NCBI RefSeq assembly: GCF_900176135.1
Contig: NZ_FWWW01000052.1
Span: 96,661-160,660 of the forward strand
DNA: 64,000 bases
Source of the DNA: Hymenobacter roseosalivarius DSM 11622
GTDB taxonomy: Bacteria; Bacteroidota; Bacteroidia; Cytophagales; Hymenobacteraceae
Direction of reading: 5' to 3'
In this document: positions 27,707 through 36,966 of the stretch, in pieces
Position numbering within the stretch: the first letter of the stretch is position 1
How the letters are laid out: every line of letters starts with the position of its first letter
Made by a program: the position numbers and the translations under genes
The notes under the pieces: generated by a model
Seen by the model: the letters and a program-made list of their open reading frames with translations, nothing else
The model's database searches: none
What the model was told of the DNA's origin: nothing

Positions 27707-28702
27707 GTGGCTTCCAATAATTTCATTGATTACGTAAAAGTCTGCTGCCGCTCGGGCAAGGGCGGAGCGGGCTCTTCTCACTTCTTTCGGGCCAAAGGTT
27801 TGCCTAATGGCGGCCCCGATGGCGGCGACGGTGGCCGCGGGGGGCATGTTATCCTGGAAGGCAACTCCCAGCTATGGACGCTATTACATTTGCAATACCA
27901 GAAGCACGTAATTGCCGGCCACGGCCAGGGCGGGGCTGAAAGCCTGCGCAGCGGCGCACAGGGCGAAGACGTGATTCTGCAAGTGCCGCTTGGTACCATT
28001 GCCCGCGACGCGGACACCGGCGAGAAGAAAGTGGAAATCACGGAGCATGGCCAGCGTATCATTCTCACGCCCGGCGGGCGCGGCGGCCTTGGCAACGACC
28101 ATTTCAAATCGGCTACCAACCAGGCGCCTACGTACGCCCAGCCCGGCGAGCCCGGTATTGAAGAATGGGTAGTACTGGAGCTGAAGCTTCTTGCCGACGT
28201 TGGCTTGGTCGGCTTCCCGAACGCGGGCAAGAGCACGCTGCTCTCCGTAGTGTCAGCCGCGCAGCCCAAGATTGCTGACTACGCTTTCACCACGCTGGTA
28301 CCTAACCTAGGCGTGGTAGCTTATCGCGACTACCAGTCCTTCGTAATGGCCGATATTCCAGGCATTATCGAAGGAGCAGCAGAGGGACGCGGCTTGGGTA
28401 CGCGCTTTCTGAAGCATATTGAGCGCAACTCTATGCTGCTGTTCATGATTTCGGTAGACAGCAACGACATTGCCGCTGAGTATCAGGTGCTGCTGAATGA
28501 GTTGACTCAATTCAACCCGGAACTGCTGGAAAAGCGGCGTGTACTGGCTATTACCAAAGCCGACTTGATTGACGACGAGTTGGAGGACGAAATCCGAGCT
28601 ACTCTACCTACTGAATTGCCAAGTGTGTTCATCTCCAGCCTAGCGAATAAGAATATTCAGCGGCTGAAGGATATGATTTGGCAGGAACTGCACGCAAAGT
28701 AG
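27707..28702 (+). CDS. obgE: GTPase Obg, ribosome assembly
   Basis: About 331 residues from the GTG at 27707, which gives the family's usual start (M/V)[11 protein letters not shown] followed by [16 protein letters not shown]. The upstream ATG at 27659 lies inside the palindromic repeat and is not favoured. The Obg domain is rich in glycine ([14 protein letters not shown]). The G domain has GFPNAGKST (G1, residue ~168), DIPGIIEGA (G3), TKAD (G4) and the late SSLAN block (G5). Obg helps mature the 50S subunit and links GTP level to growth. The C-terminal OCT extension of some homologues is absent. Confidence 0.93.
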   Translation: MASNNFIDYVKVCCRSGKGGAGSSHFFRAKGLPNGGPDGGDGGRGGHVILEGNSQLWTLLHLQYQKHVIAGHGQGGAESLRSGAQGEDVILQVPLGTIARDADTGEKKVEITEHGQRIILTPGGRGGLGNDHFKSATNQAPTYAQPGEPGIEEWVVLELKLLADVGLVGFPNAGKSTLLSVVSAAQPKIADYAFTTLVPNLGVVAYRDYQSFVMADIPGIIEGAAEGRGLGTRFLKHIERNSMLLFMISVDSNDIAAEYQVLLNELTQFNPELLEKRRVLAITKADLIDDELEDEIRATLPTELPSVFISSLANKNIQRLKDMIWQELHAK

Positions 28703-28709
28703 GGTGGTG

Positions 28710-28739
28710 TGGTACTACGACTCCAAAGTCGTAGTACCA
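28710..28739. repeat. 13-bp perfect hairpin after obgE
   Basis: TGGTACTACGACT and its exact complement around a CCAA loop, 8 bp after the obgE stop. No T run follows, so it is not a classical terminator. A partial echo, GTAGTACC, appears again near 28,810, suggesting a repeat fragment. Confidence 0.6.
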
Positions 28740-28968
28740 TTATTGTTGCTGATGCCTGCATCACCAGACTGTTCAACAATAGTGGTATTATGAAGCCCAG
28801 TGGGCATTCGTAGTACCGCCCACATACATCTTCTGAACTAAACGCAGCTACTTGAAAGTTGCAGTGCCACTATGGCAGCCCTTCTGCCTTTGGCAAACTC
28901 CTTGTCTTCGCTTCCTGCCAATCGGCTAAAATGAAGTGAAAAACCCGTTTCGACGAATATTCGATAAA

Positions 28969-29538
28969 ATGGCTGACGAACATAATGTACCGCAGGACGA
29001 CAACTTGACCGTTGACCCCGACCAGGTAGCTGGTGAAATGGCTGATGTTGAGGCTGCAATAACTACGGAAACTGAAAATGTCCCCCAGCCCGAGGTAAGT
29101 AAGACAGAGACTGAGCTTACTGAGCTAAAGGATAAATACCTGCGCCTGGCGGCTGAATTTGACAACTACAAGCGCCGGACCGCCAAAGAGCGCTCTGAGC
29201 TGTTCAAAAGTGCCAATCAGGAGCTGATGAGTGTGCTGCTGCCCGTACTTGACGACTTCGAGCGCGCCCGTACGCACACCCAGCAATCAGAAGACGTGCA
29301 GGTGGTGCGCGAGAGCGTGGATATCATCTACAACAAGCTCGTCAAGACCCTCCAGCAGAAAGGCCTGACGCCGATGGAAACCAAAGGCGGTGGCTTCGAC
29401 TCCGATTTGCACGAGGCTATTATCCAGATTCCGGCTCCGAGCGAAGAGCTGAAGGGCAAGGTGGTAGATGAAGTGGAGAAGGGCTATTATCTGGGCGACA
29501 AGGTAATCCGCCATGCCAAAGTGGTGCTGGGCCAGTAA
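28969..29538 (+). CDS. grpE: Nucleotide exchange factor GrpE
   Basis: About 189 residues from the ATG at 28969 (a GTG at 28936 would add 11). An acidic N-terminus leads into the long coiled-coil region LKDKYLRLAAEFDNYKRRT, the GrpE hallmark, then LLPVLDDFERA. The C-terminal beta domain has GGGFDSDLHEAI and ending VVDEVEKGYYLGDKVIRHAKVVL. GrpE releases ADP from DnaK. dnaJ follows 126 bp downstream with a palindromic repeat between them; dnaK is not in the window. Confidence 0.93.
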   Translation: MADEHNVPQDDNLTVDPDQVAGEMADVEAAITTETENVPQPEVSKTETELTELKDKYLRLAAEFDNYKRRTAKERSELFKSANQELMSVLLPVLDDFERARTHTQQSEDVQVVRESVDIIYNKLVKTLQQKGLTPMETKGGGFDSDLHEAIIQIPAPSEELKGKVVDEVEKGYYLGDKVIRHAKVVLGQ

Positions 29539-29550
29539 CAAAGAGAATCG

Positions 29551-29646
29551 TTGTCATGCAGGGCAGCGCGAAGCATCTCTCTCGCTTCGTTGGATTAGTA
29601 ATCAGTCGGCAGCCCGCGAGATGCTTCGCGCTGCCCTCCATGACGG
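29551..29646. repeat. Long palindromic repeat, family B, copy 1
   Basis: Imperfect arms with core GTCATGCAGGGCAGCGCGAA and its near complement, around a loop that contains TGGATTAGTAATCAG. The loop and arms recur at 61,575. It sits between grpE and dnaJ and ends 19 bp before the dnaJ ATG. Confidence 0.85.
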
Positions 29647-29664
29647 ACAAAGTATATAATGACA

Positions 29665-30798
29665 ATGGCGCAGAAGCGAGATTATTACGAGGTGTTGGAC
29701 GTAGCCAAAACCGCGTTGCCCGAGGAGATCAAGAAGGCGTACCGCAAGGTAGCCATCAAGTTTCACCCCGACAAAAACCCTGACGACCCCACGGCTGAAG
29801 ACAAGTTCAAGGAAGCCGCCGAGGCCTACGAAGTGCTGTCGGATGAGCAGAAGCGCGCCCGCTACGACCGTTTTGGCCACCAGGCCGGCGGTAGCAACGG
29901 TGGCGGCCCGAATATGGAAGATATCTTCTCCCAGTTCGGCGACATCTTCGGCGGGGGCGGCTTTGAGGGCTTCTTCGGGGGGCAAAATCGGGGCGGCCGG
30001 CGCGTACGAAAAGGCTCCAACCTGCGCATCAAGCTCAAGCTTGATTTGGAGGAAGTAGCCAACGGCATCGAGAAAAAAATTAAGGTGAAGCGTTACGTGG
30101 CTTGCAACACCTGCTCGGGTACGGGGGCTAAAAACGGCACCGACGTAAAAGACTGCGGTACCTGCCACGGTCAGGGCCAGGTGAAGCGCGTGGTGAACAC
30201 CATGCTGGGCCAGATGGTGAGCAGCTCGACCTGCCCCACCTGCAACGGCGAAGGCAAGGTAGTGACCAGCAAGTGCGACGTCTGCCACGGCGACGGCCGC
30301 CAGCTCCAGGAAGAAATCATTCCAATCAATATTCCGGCTGGCGTAGCGGAGGGTATGCAGCTGAGCATGAACGGCAAAGGCAACTACCCTGAGCGCGGCG
30401 GCGTACCCGGCGACCTGCTCATTCAGATAGAGGAGGAGCCGCACGAATTCCTCAAGCGCGACGGCAACAACATCATGTTCGACCAGTACATCACGTTTGT
30501 GGATGCGGCTTTGGGTGCGAGCATCGAAGTACCCACTATCGAAGGCAAGGTTAAAATCAAGGTGGACCCCGGCACCCAGCCCGGCAAGATTCTGCGTCTG
30601 CGCGGCAAAGGCATCAAGGACCTGAACGGCTACGGTCGCGGCGACCAGCTGATTCATATCAACGTTTGGACGCCGAAAGTGGTGAATAGTCAGGAGCGCG
30701 AGTTGCTGGAGAAGCTGCGGGATTCGCAGAATTTTACGCCCAATCCGGGCAAGAACGAGAAAGGATTCTTTGAGAAAGTGAAGGAGTACTTCCAATAA
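29665..30798 (+). CDS. dnaJ: Chaperone DnaJ
   Basis: About 377 residues from the ATG at 29665 ([11 protein letters not shown]); an ATG at 29659 adds two residues. The J domain has the HPD triad in [10 protein letters not shown] near residue 33. A Gly/Phe-rich stretch follows ([16 protein letters not shown]). The zinc domain has four CxxCxGxG repeats: [24 protein letters not shown] and CDVCHGDG, from about residue 146. It delivers unfolded proteins to DnaK and stimulates its ATPase. Probably a unit with grpE. Confidence 0.96.
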   Translation: MAQKRDYYEVLDVAKTALPEEIKKAYRKVAIKFHPDKNPDDPTAEDKFKEAAEAYEVLSDEQKRARYDRFGHQAGGSNGGGPNMEDIFSQFGDIFGGGGFEGFFGGQNRGGRRVRKGSNLRIKLKLDLEEVANGIEKKIKVKRYVACNTCSGTGAKNGTDVKDCGTCHGQGQVKRVVNTMLGQMVSSSTCPTCNGEGKVVTSKCDVCHGDGRQLQEEIIPINIPAGVAEGMQLSMNGKGNYPERGGVPGDLLIQIEEEPHEFLKRDGNNIMFDQYITFVDAALGASIEVPTIEGKVKIKVDPGTQPGKILRLRGKGIKDLNGYGRGDQLIHINVWTPKVVNSQERELLEKLRDSQNFTPNPGKNEKGFFEKVKEYFQ

Positions 30799-30829
30799 GC
30801 CGGAGCGGGTTTATTAGATTTCCTGAACT

Positions 30830-30880
30830 CTATCACAAAAAAGCCCCCCAGAACTATTCTGGGCGGCTTTTTTGTGATAG
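30830..30880. terminator. Long-stem terminator after dnaJ
   Basis: Two 24-nt arms complementary at 23 of 24 positions around a CTA loop; the stem includes CACAAAAAAGCCCCCCAGAA and the matching T run. It can act for dnaJ and, in reverse, for the small membrane-protein gene on the other strand. Confidence 0.9.
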
Positions 30881-30926
30881 ATAACGTTAGCTTAAAACAG
30901 CGGCTTACCCCTGATGAGAGGCTGGT

Positions 30927-31223
30927 TCAACGTGCTTCGGTTTGGGCCTCACGTTGTTGCTTGGCTTTACTATCGCGCCCAATCTGGTACCCCATCAACG
31001 CAAGAGCTGCGACGATAATAGTAATTGATAGATATTTGCGCCCAGGCGATAAACTGCTCGGTGTTGCCACATCCTGACCAGTTGGAGCATATTGGAGGTC
31101 GGAAAGCAGAAAACCGATGCTGAGCAGCAAACAGATACTGGTCTGGACCCAGTCGCCCAGCCAGAGGTTAAGGAGCGCTAGCATACCGAAAATAACGGCC
31201 GCTATTACATTCAGCTTTTTCAT
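30927..31223 (-). CDS. Small membrane protein, unknown
   Basis: A 98-residue protein with three hydrophobic segments: VIAAVIFGMLALLNLWLG, TSICLLLSIGFLL and ISITIIVAALALMGYQIG-like near residue 70. The C-terminus is charged (DSKAKQQREAQTEAR) and probably cytosolic. I do not recognise the family. It is divergent from the ECF sigma gene, whose ATG lies 108 bp away. Confidence 0.6.
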   Translation of the reverse strand: MKKLNVIAAVIFGMLALLNLWLGDWVQTSICLLLSIGFLLSDLQYAPTGQDVATPSSLSPGRKYLSITIIVAALALMGYQIGRDSKAKQQREAQTEAR

Positions 31224-31330
31224 AGTATACGAGTGTAAGTTGAGTTAGCTTGTATATCGCGCTTAGCCCTAGAACATTACAGGCAACGGCCGAATTATTT
31301 TGCGACAAATAATTTTTTCGGCGCCTTGTA

Positions 31331-31900
31331 ATGCTACACCGCTGGCGGCGATGTATGAAGTGTATCCTGGATATTTCCTTGCTCTTGGCTCCTGACCCTA
31401 ATACCGCTGAATTTCTGATGCTCATCAATGCGCATCAGGCCATGCTCCGGCGAATTTGTCGGCTGTATTGCCCCGATGCCGATGACCAGCAGGACTTGTT
31501 TCAAGAAATCGTGCTGCAACTGTGGCGGGCTTTCCCGCGCTACGAGCCGCGGGGGGCAAAAATAAGTACCTGGATGTACCGCATCGGGCTGAACGTGGCC
31601 GTGTCGGATTTGCGCCACCGCACCCGCAAGCCCACTCCCGACCGCCTCAACCCGCAGATAATAGAAGTAGCCCAAGCCTCTGACCTCGGAACTGACACAA
31701 CGGAAACAGCGGCGCTCTACCGGGCTATTGAATGGCTGTCGGAAGTAGAAAAGGCCTTTGTGCTGCTCTATCTGGAAGAGCACACTTACGAGGAAATGGC
31801 TGACATTCTAGGGATTACGCAGAACAACGTTCGGGTCAAAATGCACCGCATTCAAGAAAAACTACGCAGGATTTTCAGCCGCTCAGCACAATGGAATTAA
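31331..31900 (+). CDS. RNA polymerase ECF-type sigma factor
   Basis: About 189 residues (ATGs at 31355 or later are also possible; the conserved part begins near EFLMLINAHQAM). Region 2 has LYCPDADDQQDLFQEIVLQLWRA and WMYRIGLNVAVSDLR. Region 4 has EKAFVLLYLEEHTYEEMADI with an HTH ending NNVRVKMHRIQEKLR. ECF sigma factors direct polymerase to stress or envelope genes and are often held by an anti-sigma factor. The next gene, for a membrane protein, overlaps its end by 10 bp and may encode a partner. Target promoters are unknown. Confidence 0.92.
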   Translation: MLHRWRRCMKCILDISLLLAPDPNTAEFLMLINAHQAMLRRICRLYCPDADDQQDLFQEIVLQLWRAFPRYEPRGAKISTWMYRIGLNVAVSDLRHRTRKPTPDRLNPQIIEVAQASDLGTDTTETAALYRAIEWLSEVEKAFVLLYLEEHTYEEMADILGITQNNVRVKMHRIQEKLRRIFSRSAQWN

Positions 31901-32514
31901 ATGAACTCCGACAAATGTGGAACCGCCAGGCCGCGGATGAGCTAATTCCGCTCAGCGCGCAGAGCGTGGCGCGCATGGTGGCACGCAAGTCAGATAATGT
32001 AGTGACGAGGCTGCGCCGCAACGCTTGGTGGGAAGTCGGGTCTATCGTCTATGTGATTATAGCCTTGCCGTTCGGTATCGACTACTTTAACAACCAGTTC
32101 ATGAAGGGCTATCTGCTGGCCTTTGAGCTGCTGTCGGTGGCTTTTCTCTACTACTACTACCGCAAGTTCAAACTGCTGCGCCGAATGGATCATGTAGATA
32201 AGGACGTGCGTGGGCATTTGCAGACGCTGATTCTGGGTTTGCGCGGCCTGCTTGCCATTTATTTGCGCCTCACGCTCTGGGTTACCATTGCCGCCCTTAT
32301 AGCCACCACCTCTTATCAAGCCTTTAGGCTTACTCTGAAATACAACGGTGGAAAGCTGTTCTGGAGTATCGGGTTGATGATGATAATCATGTTTTTAACG
32401 GGCGCAGTCCTATATTGGCTGATGGTCAAGTTCACTAAGTGGTACCTGCAGAAGCTCTACGGTCAGCACCTCGACCGTCTCGAAGGATACCTGCATGAGC
32501 TACAGGCCGATTAA
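31891..32514 (+). CDS. Membrane protein coupled to an ECF sigma factor
   Basis: A 207-residue protein with a soluble N-terminus of ~50 residues (MELNELRQMWNRQAADELIP, then a basic patch) and four hydrophobic segments, e.g. VGSIVYVIIALPFGIDYF, GYLLAFELLSVAFLYYYY, LWVTIAALIATTSYQAF and IGLMMIIMFLTGAVLYWLMV. It overlaps the sigma gene by 10 bp, so it is translationally coupled. The arrangement suggests an anti-sigma or sensor role, but no standard anti-sigma zinc motif is present, so that is inference. Confidence 0.75.
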   Translation: MELNELRQMWNRQAADELIPLSAQSVARMVARKSDNVVTRLRRNAWWEVGSIVYVIIALPFGIDYFNNQFMKGYLLAFELLSVAFLYYYYRKFKLLRRMDHVDKDVRGHLQTLILGLRGLLAIYLRLTLWVTIAALIATTSYQAFRLTLKYNGGKLFWSIGLMMIIMFLTGAVLYWLMVKFTKWYLQKLYGQHLDRLEGYLHELQAD

Positions 32515-32597
32515 GAATTTGCCCCCCAGCTCAGCTAAAGAACGGGAACATTCATATAAATGAATACATTTAACGTCGACAAACCCTTATTCCAGCT

Positions 32598-33536
32598 GTG
32601 AGCAACATTCTACAAGCAATTGACGTGCACAAAGCCTATGAGTCGCACGTCGCCCTGAACGGCGTCAGCCTCGACATTCCCGAGCGGAGTATTTTTGGTT
32701 TGCTGGGCCCGAATGGAGCGGGCAAAACCTCGCTGATCCGTATCATTACCCAGATTACGGGCGCTGACTCGGGCGAAATTCGGTTTCGGGGCGAGCGGCT
32801 GAACCCGCGCCACATTGCCCAGATCGGGTATTTGCCGGAAGAGCGCGGGCTGTATAAGAAGATGAAGATAGGGGAGCAGCTCCTGTATCTGGCGCAGCTG
32901 AAAGGCCTTTCCAAGGCCGATGCTACCCAGCGCATCAAAGCCTGGATCGACCGCTTCGACCTGCGGCCGTGGGTAGGCAAAAACGTGGAGGATTTGTCGA
33001 AGGGGATGCAGCAGAAGGTGCAGTTTATTGCCACGGTGCTGCACGAGCCCAGCCTGATCATCCTCGACGAGCCGTTCTCGGGCTTCGACCCGATAAACGC
33101 GAACCTGATTAAAGACGAGATTCTGGAGCTGCGCGAGAAAGGCGCCACCATTATTTTCTCCACGCACCGCATGGAATCGGTGGAGGAAATGTGCGACTCT
33201 ATTGCCTTAATTAACCGCTCGCGCAAAGTGCTCGATGGCCCGGTAGGCAAGATTAAGGATACGTTCAAAACTAATACCTACGAAGTGGAGGGCAAAGGCC
33301 GCCTGATGGTCATTCATCCCGACTTTGAGGTGCTGGAGCACAAGGAGCGCGAAAACGGCTTTTTCTACGACCGTATCCGCCTGCACGAAGGCGTGACGCC
33401 CAACGACTTGCTGCGCTACCTCATCGGCCAGGTGGAGGTACATGCCTTCCGCGAGCAGATTCCGAGCATCAATGAAATCTTCATCCGCCGCGTGCGCGAG
33501 ACGATGCCGGAGTCGTTGGTGGAGGAGAACGTGTGA
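32598..33536 (+). CDS. ABC transporter ATP-binding protein
   Basis: A 312-residue ATPase beginning at GTG 32598. It has Walker A GPNGAGKTSL near residue 36, the signature LSKGMQQK near residue 132, Walker B LIILDEPFSGFDP near residue 152 and the switch His in STHRMES. The C-terminal ~90 residues match the extra domain (DUF4162-like) found in ATPases of ABC-2-type exporters. The permease gene follows 159 bp later, beyond a family A palindromic repeat. Substrate unknown; the pair resembles Na+/lipid or peptide exporters. Confidence 0.92.
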   Translation: MSNILQAIDVHKAYESHVALNGVSLDIPERSIFGLLGPNGAGKTSLIRIITQITGADSGEIRFRGERLNPRHIAQIGYLPEERGLYKKMKIGEQLLYLAQLKGLSKADATQRIKAWIDRFDLRPWVGKNVEDLSKGMQQKVQFIATVLHEPSLIILDEPFSGFDPINANLIKDEILELREKGATIIFSTHRMESVEEMCDSIALINRSRKVLDGPVGKIKDTFKTNTYEVEGKGRLMVIHPDFEVLEHKERENGFFYDRIRLHEGVTPNDLLRYLIGQVEVHAFREQIPSINEIFIRRVRETMPESLVEENV

Positions 33537-33560
33537 TCTATACCTGTCATCCCTCCTCCA

Positions 33561-33645
33561 TTGTCATCCTGAGGAACGAAGGACCTTATGACATCAGGAC
33601 AAGGCGCTCAACTGCTATAAGGTCCTTCGTTCCTCAGGATGACAA
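33561..33645. repeat. Long palindromic repeat, family A, copy 2
   Basis: Two 29-nt arms (33561-33589 and 33617-33645) are perfectly complementary. The arm reads TTGTCATCCTGAGGAACGAA then GGACCTTAT, the family A core. It separates the ABC ATPase and permease genes. Confidence 0.9.
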
Positions 33646-33695
33646 CTGGTTTAAGGATGTCGTTTAAGTAAAAGAAGCAAAACCAACAGCTCCCA

Positions 33696-35036
33696 ATGGA
33701 TAAAATATGGCTTATCGTGCAGCGTGAGTACATCACGCGGGTGCGCAAAAAGAGCTTTCTCATTATGACCTTCGTGGGGCCGCTGCTGATGTCGGCGCTT
33801 TTCGTGGTGCCGGCCCTGCTCACGCAGATGGGGTCGGATGAAAAGAAAATAGTGACCGTAGCCGATGCTGGGGGGCTTTTTGCCGGCCAGCTCCCGGAGA
33901 ATGAAAAGAGCGACATTCGTTACGTACACGCGCCCCCCGATTTGGAGACGGCGAAAGCGGAGTTTAAAAAAAGCAAGAATTCGGCCTTGCTCTATATTCC
34001 GCCCTTTGACCTGGCCAACCCCACGGGCATCAAGCTTTTTGGCCGCGAAAATCTTAGTCTGACGCTCCAGCTGGGCATTGAGCGCATGGTGAACCGCCAG
34101 GTGGAAGCCGCCCGCCTGCGCAAGTCGGGCATCGATCAGCAAGTGCTCGACAACTTGAAAGCCGACATTGATGTAGCCACGGTGAACCTGAGTGCCGAAG
34201 GCGAAAAATCGAGCAACTCCATGGTGACGTCAGGGGTGGCGTATTTTATGGCTTTCCTGATTTACCTGTTCATCTTCCTTTATGGCGTACAGATTATGCG
34301 TGGCGTGATTGAAGAGAAAACCAGCCGCATCGTGGAGGTGATTATGTCGTCGGTGAAGCCGTTTCAGCTGATGATGGGCAAGGTACTCGGGATTGCCGCC
34401 GTGGGCCTTACCCAACTATTGCTGTGGGTAGCACTGTCGAGCATCGTTATTACCGGCGTTTCGGCCGCAATGGGGCTGGATACGGTTACCACCTCGCGCA
34501 CCGAGCAAATACAGACTGCTGCCCAGTCGGCGGGAGCCACGCCCGCGGAAACGGAGAAAAAAACAGCTGTACTCCTGCAGTCAGTATCAGAGGGCTTTGC
34601 CAACCTCAATTTGCCCCTGATTATCGGCAGCTTCCTGTTTTACTTCCTGGGGGGCTATTTGCTGTATGGTGCCTTGTTTGGGGCCATCGGAGCGGCCGTG
34701 GACAACGAAACGGATACCCAGCAGTTCATGCTGCCCATCACCATGCCCCTGATCCTGACTTTCATCGTGGCCCAAAGCGTGATGATTCGGGACCCGAACG
34801 GGCCGATAGCTTTCTGGATGTCGATGATACCGTTCACGTCGCCTATTGCCATGGTCATTCGCATTCCATTCGGCGGCGTCACGGCGGGGCAATTGCTGCT
34901 GTCGATGGCGCTGCTGATTGTAGGCTTCATTGGCACAATCTGGATAGCCGCCCGAATTTACCGCGTGGGTATTTTGCTGTATGGCAAGAAGGTAACGTAC
35001 AAAGAATTGTCGCGCTGGATGTTTTATAAGGGGTAG
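33696..35036 (+). CDS. ABC-2 type transporter permease (NatB/YhaP-like)
   Basis: A 446-residue permease. One N-terminal helix (residues ~15-40, SFLIMTFVGPLLMSALFVVP) is followed by a large outside loop of ~150 residues. Five or six further helices follow in the C-terminal half, e.g. VAYFMAFLIYLFIFLYGVQ and LTQLLLWVALSSIVITG. The short motif EEKTSRIVEVIMSSVKPFQLM is typical of ABC-2 exporters of the NatB type. It pairs with the ATPase upstream. Export of ions, lipids or an antimicrobial is possible; none is shown. Confidence 0.9.
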   Translation: MDKIWLIVQREYITRVRKKSFLIMTFVGPLLMSALFVVPALLTQMGSDEKKIVTVADAGGLFAGQLPENEKSDIRYVHAPPDLETAKAEFKKSKNSALLYIPPFDLANPTGIKLFGRENLSLTLQLGIERMVNRQVEAARLRKSGIDQQVLDNLKADIDVATVNLSAEGEKSSNSMVTSGVAYFMAFLIYLFIFLYGVQIMRGVIEEKTSRIVEVIMSSVKPFQLMMGKVLGIAAVGLTQLLLWVALSSIVITGVSAAMGLDTVTTSRTEQIQTAAQSAGATPAETEKKTAVLLQSVSEGFANLNLPLIIGSFLFYFLGGYLLYGALFGAIGAAVDNETDTQQFMLPITMPLILTFIVAQSVMIRDPNGPIAFWMSMIPFTSPIAMVIRIPFGGVTAGQLLLSMALLIVGFIGTIWIAARIYRVGILLYGKKVTYKELSRWMFYKG

Positions 35037-35130
35037 GAGCACGCCACGGCGCGTTCGACGCCCACGCATAGCTCCAACTATAATGAAAGCAGCGTTTCGC
35101 AACGATTGAACGCGCCGTAGCGCGTTCCTA
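35035..35130. repeat. Imperfect palindromic repeat downstream of the permease gene
   Basis: Arms beginning TAGGAGCACGCCACGGCGCG and, read from the other end, TAGGAACGCGCTACGGCGCG match at 20 of 23 positions. It covers the permease stop codon region and is a different sequence from families A and B. Confidence 0.7.
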
Positions 35131-35132
35131 CG

Positions 35133-35174
35133 GAGCCCCGTCGTTTGCCTAGCGGCAAGCCTGACGGGGCTTTT
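35133..35174 (+). terminator. Terminator hairpin before the ChaN-like gene
   Basis: AGCCCCGTC pairs with GACGGGGCT followed by TTTT, with an inner GCCTAGCGGC stem. A plausible Rho-independent terminator for the ABC transporter genes. Confidence 0.75.
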
Positions 35175-35232
35175 CGCGCTTCACTGGGAACAAGATCCTC
35201 GCTAACCGACTTCCTATTCTACGCCACCCACT

Positions 35233-36111
35233 TTGCTTATGCGCCGCTTATTCCTTCTGCCGATCTTGCTTAGCCTACTCAGCTTCCGCACCGACGACCG
35301 TCCTGCTTACCGCCTCTACACCGCCGCCGGCAAAGCTGCCAGCTACGATAGGATGCTGAAGGAACTCGCCGAAGCCGATGTCGTGCTTTTCGGCGAGCAG
35401 CACAACGACCCCATCGCGCACTGGCTACAGTTGCAAGTAGCCCGCGACCTGGCTCAGCGCAAAGCTGGCCAGTTGGTATTAGGGTTGGAGATGTTTGAGC
35501 GCGACGTGCAGCCGCTCGTGGAGCAATACAATACCGGCGAGCTGGACGATAAAGCGTTTGAAGAGCAAAGCCGGCCCTGGCCCAACTACGCTACCGATTA
35601 TAAGCCCTTACTCCAGCTGGCGCGCCAGAACAAGCTGCGTGTAGCAGGTACCAACGTACCGCGCCGCTATGCTTCTCAGGTAGCGAAAGGCAGCCTGACC
35701 GCTCTCGATAATTTGCCCCCCAGTGAGCGGGAATGGCTGGTGCCGCTGCCTATAGCCATCGATTATACGCTGCCCGGCTATGCGAATATGGCGAAGATGT
35801 TTGGAGGCGATGCCCACGATGGCGCGGGTGCTCAGAATATTATTCAGGCCCAAGCGCTGAAAGACGCTACCATGGCGCATTTTATTCTGAAAAGCCGGCA
35901 GCCCGGCCAGCTGCTGCTCCACCTCAACGGCAGCTACCACTCCGACAACTACGATGGCATCTACTGGTATCTGCGTCAGGCCGAACCTAAGCTGCGCATT
36001 CGCACCATCTCTACCATCTCGCAGGAGCAACTGGGGAAGCTGGAAAAGGAGCATCTGCGCAAGGCCGACTTCGTGCTGGTGGTGCCAGCTGATATGACCA
36101 AGACGTATTAA
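35233..36111 (+). CDS. ChaN-like haem-binding / EreA-type protein
   Basis: A 292-residue protein with a hydrophobic start (LFLLPILLSLLSF) that is probably a signal peptide. VVLFGEQHNDPIAHWLQ near residue 50 and LGLEMFERDVQPLVEQY near residue 87 are the hallmarks of the ChaN/DUF399 family, which binds haem in some pathogens. GSYHSDNYDGI near residue 237 supplies the late His. It has its own terminator upstream and appears to be a single-gene unit. Haem or iron handling in the periplasm is the likeliest role, by family only. Confidence 0.85.
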   Translation: MLMRRLFLLPILLSLLSFRTDDRPAYRLYTAAGKAASYDRMLKELAEADVVLFGEQHNDPIAHWLQLQVARDLAQRKAGQLVLGLEMFERDVQPLVEQYNTGELDDKAFEEQSRPWPNYATDYKPLLQLARQNKLRVAGTNVPRRYASQVAKGSLTALDNLPPSEREWLVPLPIAIDYTLPGYANMAKMFGGDAHDGAGAQNIIQAQALKDATMAHFILKSRQPGQLLLHLNGSYHSDNYDGIYWYLRQAEPKLRIRTISTISQEQLGKLEKEHLRKADFVLVVPADMTKTY

Positions 36112-36190
36112 TTTTTAATTGCTGTTAAAAGTATGTCGGCAAAGTTGTAACTTAAGTAACTCAGGGGCAATTCAATAGCTGGTCGGAATT

Positions 36191-36865
36191 ATGAAAGTTT
36201 GCGAATACATGCTTAGTGTGCTGCTCTGTGGCTTCGGCTTGCTGACTAGCGCCTGTAGCGAAACCAAGTCCGAAATTAGCTTGCAGGCTTTAGGAGGTAC
36301 TAACCGTCCTATTGCTACAGCAGATACCTGCGACGGGCCAGATACCGCTATTGCGTGCTGCTTTGTGAATATGCCAGCTTCATTAACTTCTACGCTAAAG
36401 ATGGGCGGCCCCAATGAGCCGGGTGACCCACTACTTATAACCGGCATTTTGCTGCAGGCTGATGGCAAAAGTCCATATGCGGGTGTAATCCTCTACGCTT
36501 ATCAAACTGACCACACGGGGCATTACACCAAAAAAGGCGGTGAAACAGGTGTTCAGAAGTGGCATGGGCACTTGCACGGCTGGGCAAAGTCGGACAAGCA
36601 GGGCCGCTACACAATTAACTCCGTTCGGCCGGCGTCATACCCTAGCCGCACGGACCCCGCTCATATACACGCTGTTATTCAGGAGCCAGGGGGGCGTCGT
36701 CCACCGTATTATATCACCGACTTTGTGTTCAAAGACGACCCGTTGGTAACACCGAAGTATATAGCATCAATACTGTCGGTGTCGGTGGGTGGTGCCGGCA
36801 TAGTTGAGTTGCAGCGAACAGCAACAGGCTGGAAAGGCCACCGAGATATCATCTTGAAGAGGTAG
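36191..36865 (+). CDS. Intradiol ring-cleavage dioxygenase-like lipoprotein
   Basis: A 224-residue protein with a lipoprotein signal ending LLTSAC (Cys22), so it should be anchored in the envelope. The fold matches the protocatechuate/catechol intradiol dioxygenases. The four Fe(III) ligands are in place: Tyr112 (GHYTKKG), Tyr150 (RPASYPSR), His158 and His160 (PAHIH). An envelope location for an aromatic-ring dioxygenase is unusual and there are no catabolic neighbours. The substrate is unknown, and a non-catabolic role is possible. Confidence 0.85.
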   Translation: MKVCEYMLSVLLCGFGLLTSACSETKSEISLQALGGTNRPIATADTCDGPDTAIACCFVNMPASLTSTLKMGGPNEPGDPLLITGILLQADGKSPYAGVILYAYQTDHTGHYTKKGGETGVQKWHGHLHGWAKSDKQGRYTINSVRPASYPSRTDPAHIHAVIQEPGGRRPPYYITDFVFKDDPLVTPKYIASILSVSVGGAGIVELQRTATGWKGHRDIILKR

Positions 36866-36907
36866 TCTTAGTGACTAAGGAGTTTTGACTAACCACAGGG
36901 GAAATAA

Positions 36908-36940
36908 AAAGCCTTGCTTACGGAATGTAAGCAAGGCTTT
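36908..36940. terminator. Bidirectional terminator between convergent genes
   Basis: A perfect 14-bp stem (AAAGCCTTGCTTAC and complement) with a GGAAT loop and A/T runs on both sides. It serves the dioxygenase-like gene and the iscA-type gene that converge here. Confidence 0.9.
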
Positions 36941-36966
36941 ACTGTAAAAGCGAGGCAGTTTGTTTA

